From Gammaproteobacteria bacterium (lineage in GTDB: Bacteria > Pseudomonadota > Gammaproteobacteria > Steroidobacterales > Steroidobacteraceae): a DNA stretch of 5,900 nt. The stretch covers positions 1 to 5,900 of the forward strand of contig JASHSR010000416.1 of the NCBI GenBank assembly GCA_030038645.1, given 5' to 3'. The position numbers and the translations under genes are program-made. Position 1 is the stretch's first letter. The number at the start of each line of letters is the position of its first letter. The notes below the pieces were generated by a model that was not told the DNA's origin, did not search any database, and saw only the letters and a program-made list of their open reading frames with translations. This document shows, in pieces, positions 5,881-5,900 of the stretch.

Positions 5881-5900
5881 TAATTACCGCAAAAAAACTC

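Noticed and set aside
4132..5883. Long + strand open frame opposite the outer-membrane factor gene, ending with a TAA just after the 15-bp array
   Set aside because: It is entirely antisense to a clearly conserved gene, is Arg-rich and low in complexity, and has no recognisable domain or start signal. High GC removes stops from this frame. The repeat is also open on this strand (units such as DPVCR, DPVHD), which I attribute to the 15-bp period.
5767..5883. Short + strand frame of 38 codons starting at an ATG inside the repeat
   Set aside because: It has no ribosome binding site and simply translates the repeat units.
5891..5897. Run of seven A as the T-tract of a terminator for a minus-strand gene upstream
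   Set aside because: Possible, but any stem would lie beyond the window edge, so it cannot be judged.

Overview
This is a high-GC window from a Gram-negative, probably proteobacterial, genome. The evidence is a complete drug-efflux operon that includes an outer-membrane lipoprotein. I cannot name the genus. The proteins would suit a soil or environmental gamma- or betaproteobacterium, but that is inference.

Layout from left to right. (1) 1-599, + strand: the 3' part of a D-2-hydroxyacid dehydrogenase gene whose 5' end lies outside the window. (2) 615-1301, - strand: a small multi-spanning membrane protein built from three copies of a two-helix unit, resembling the HdeD/DUF308 type. It converges on the dehydrogenase gene with only 15 bp between the stop codons. 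(3) 1390-5817, - strand: a three-gene operon read right to left, encoding an outer-membrane factor (NodT/OprM type), a membrane fusion protein (EmrA/HlyD type) and a 14-helix DHA2 MFS transporter (EmrB type). The genes overlap (a 4-bp ATGA junction, then an 11-bp overlap), so they are probably translated in a coupled way as one tripartite pump. The gene order matches VceCAB of Vibrio and EmrCAB of Stenotrophomonas. (4) 5818-5900: the operon's upstream region, AT-rich compared with the genes, with palindromic operator-like sequences. No regulator gene is visible; if there is one, it lies beyond the right edge.

How the genes work together: the MFS protein would use the proton gradient to move drugs or toxic organic compounds across the inner membrane. 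The fusion protein would bridge the periplasm, and the outer-membrane factor would provide the exit duct. The DUF308-like gene follows in the same orientation after an 88-bp gap with its own strong ribosome binding site. It may be co-transcribed or separate.

The most unusual part is the operon's 5' end. A tract with a strict 15-bp period runs from 5686 to 5880. Its left part (nine units, most starting with GATC) encodes degenerate five-residue repeats in an unusually long N-terminal extension before the lipoprotein signal. Its right part (four units) is a ladder of TGCCnnGGCnA near-palindromes covering the untranslated leader. Both parts share period and register. I do not recognise this arrangement; it is the best candidate here for something undescribed.
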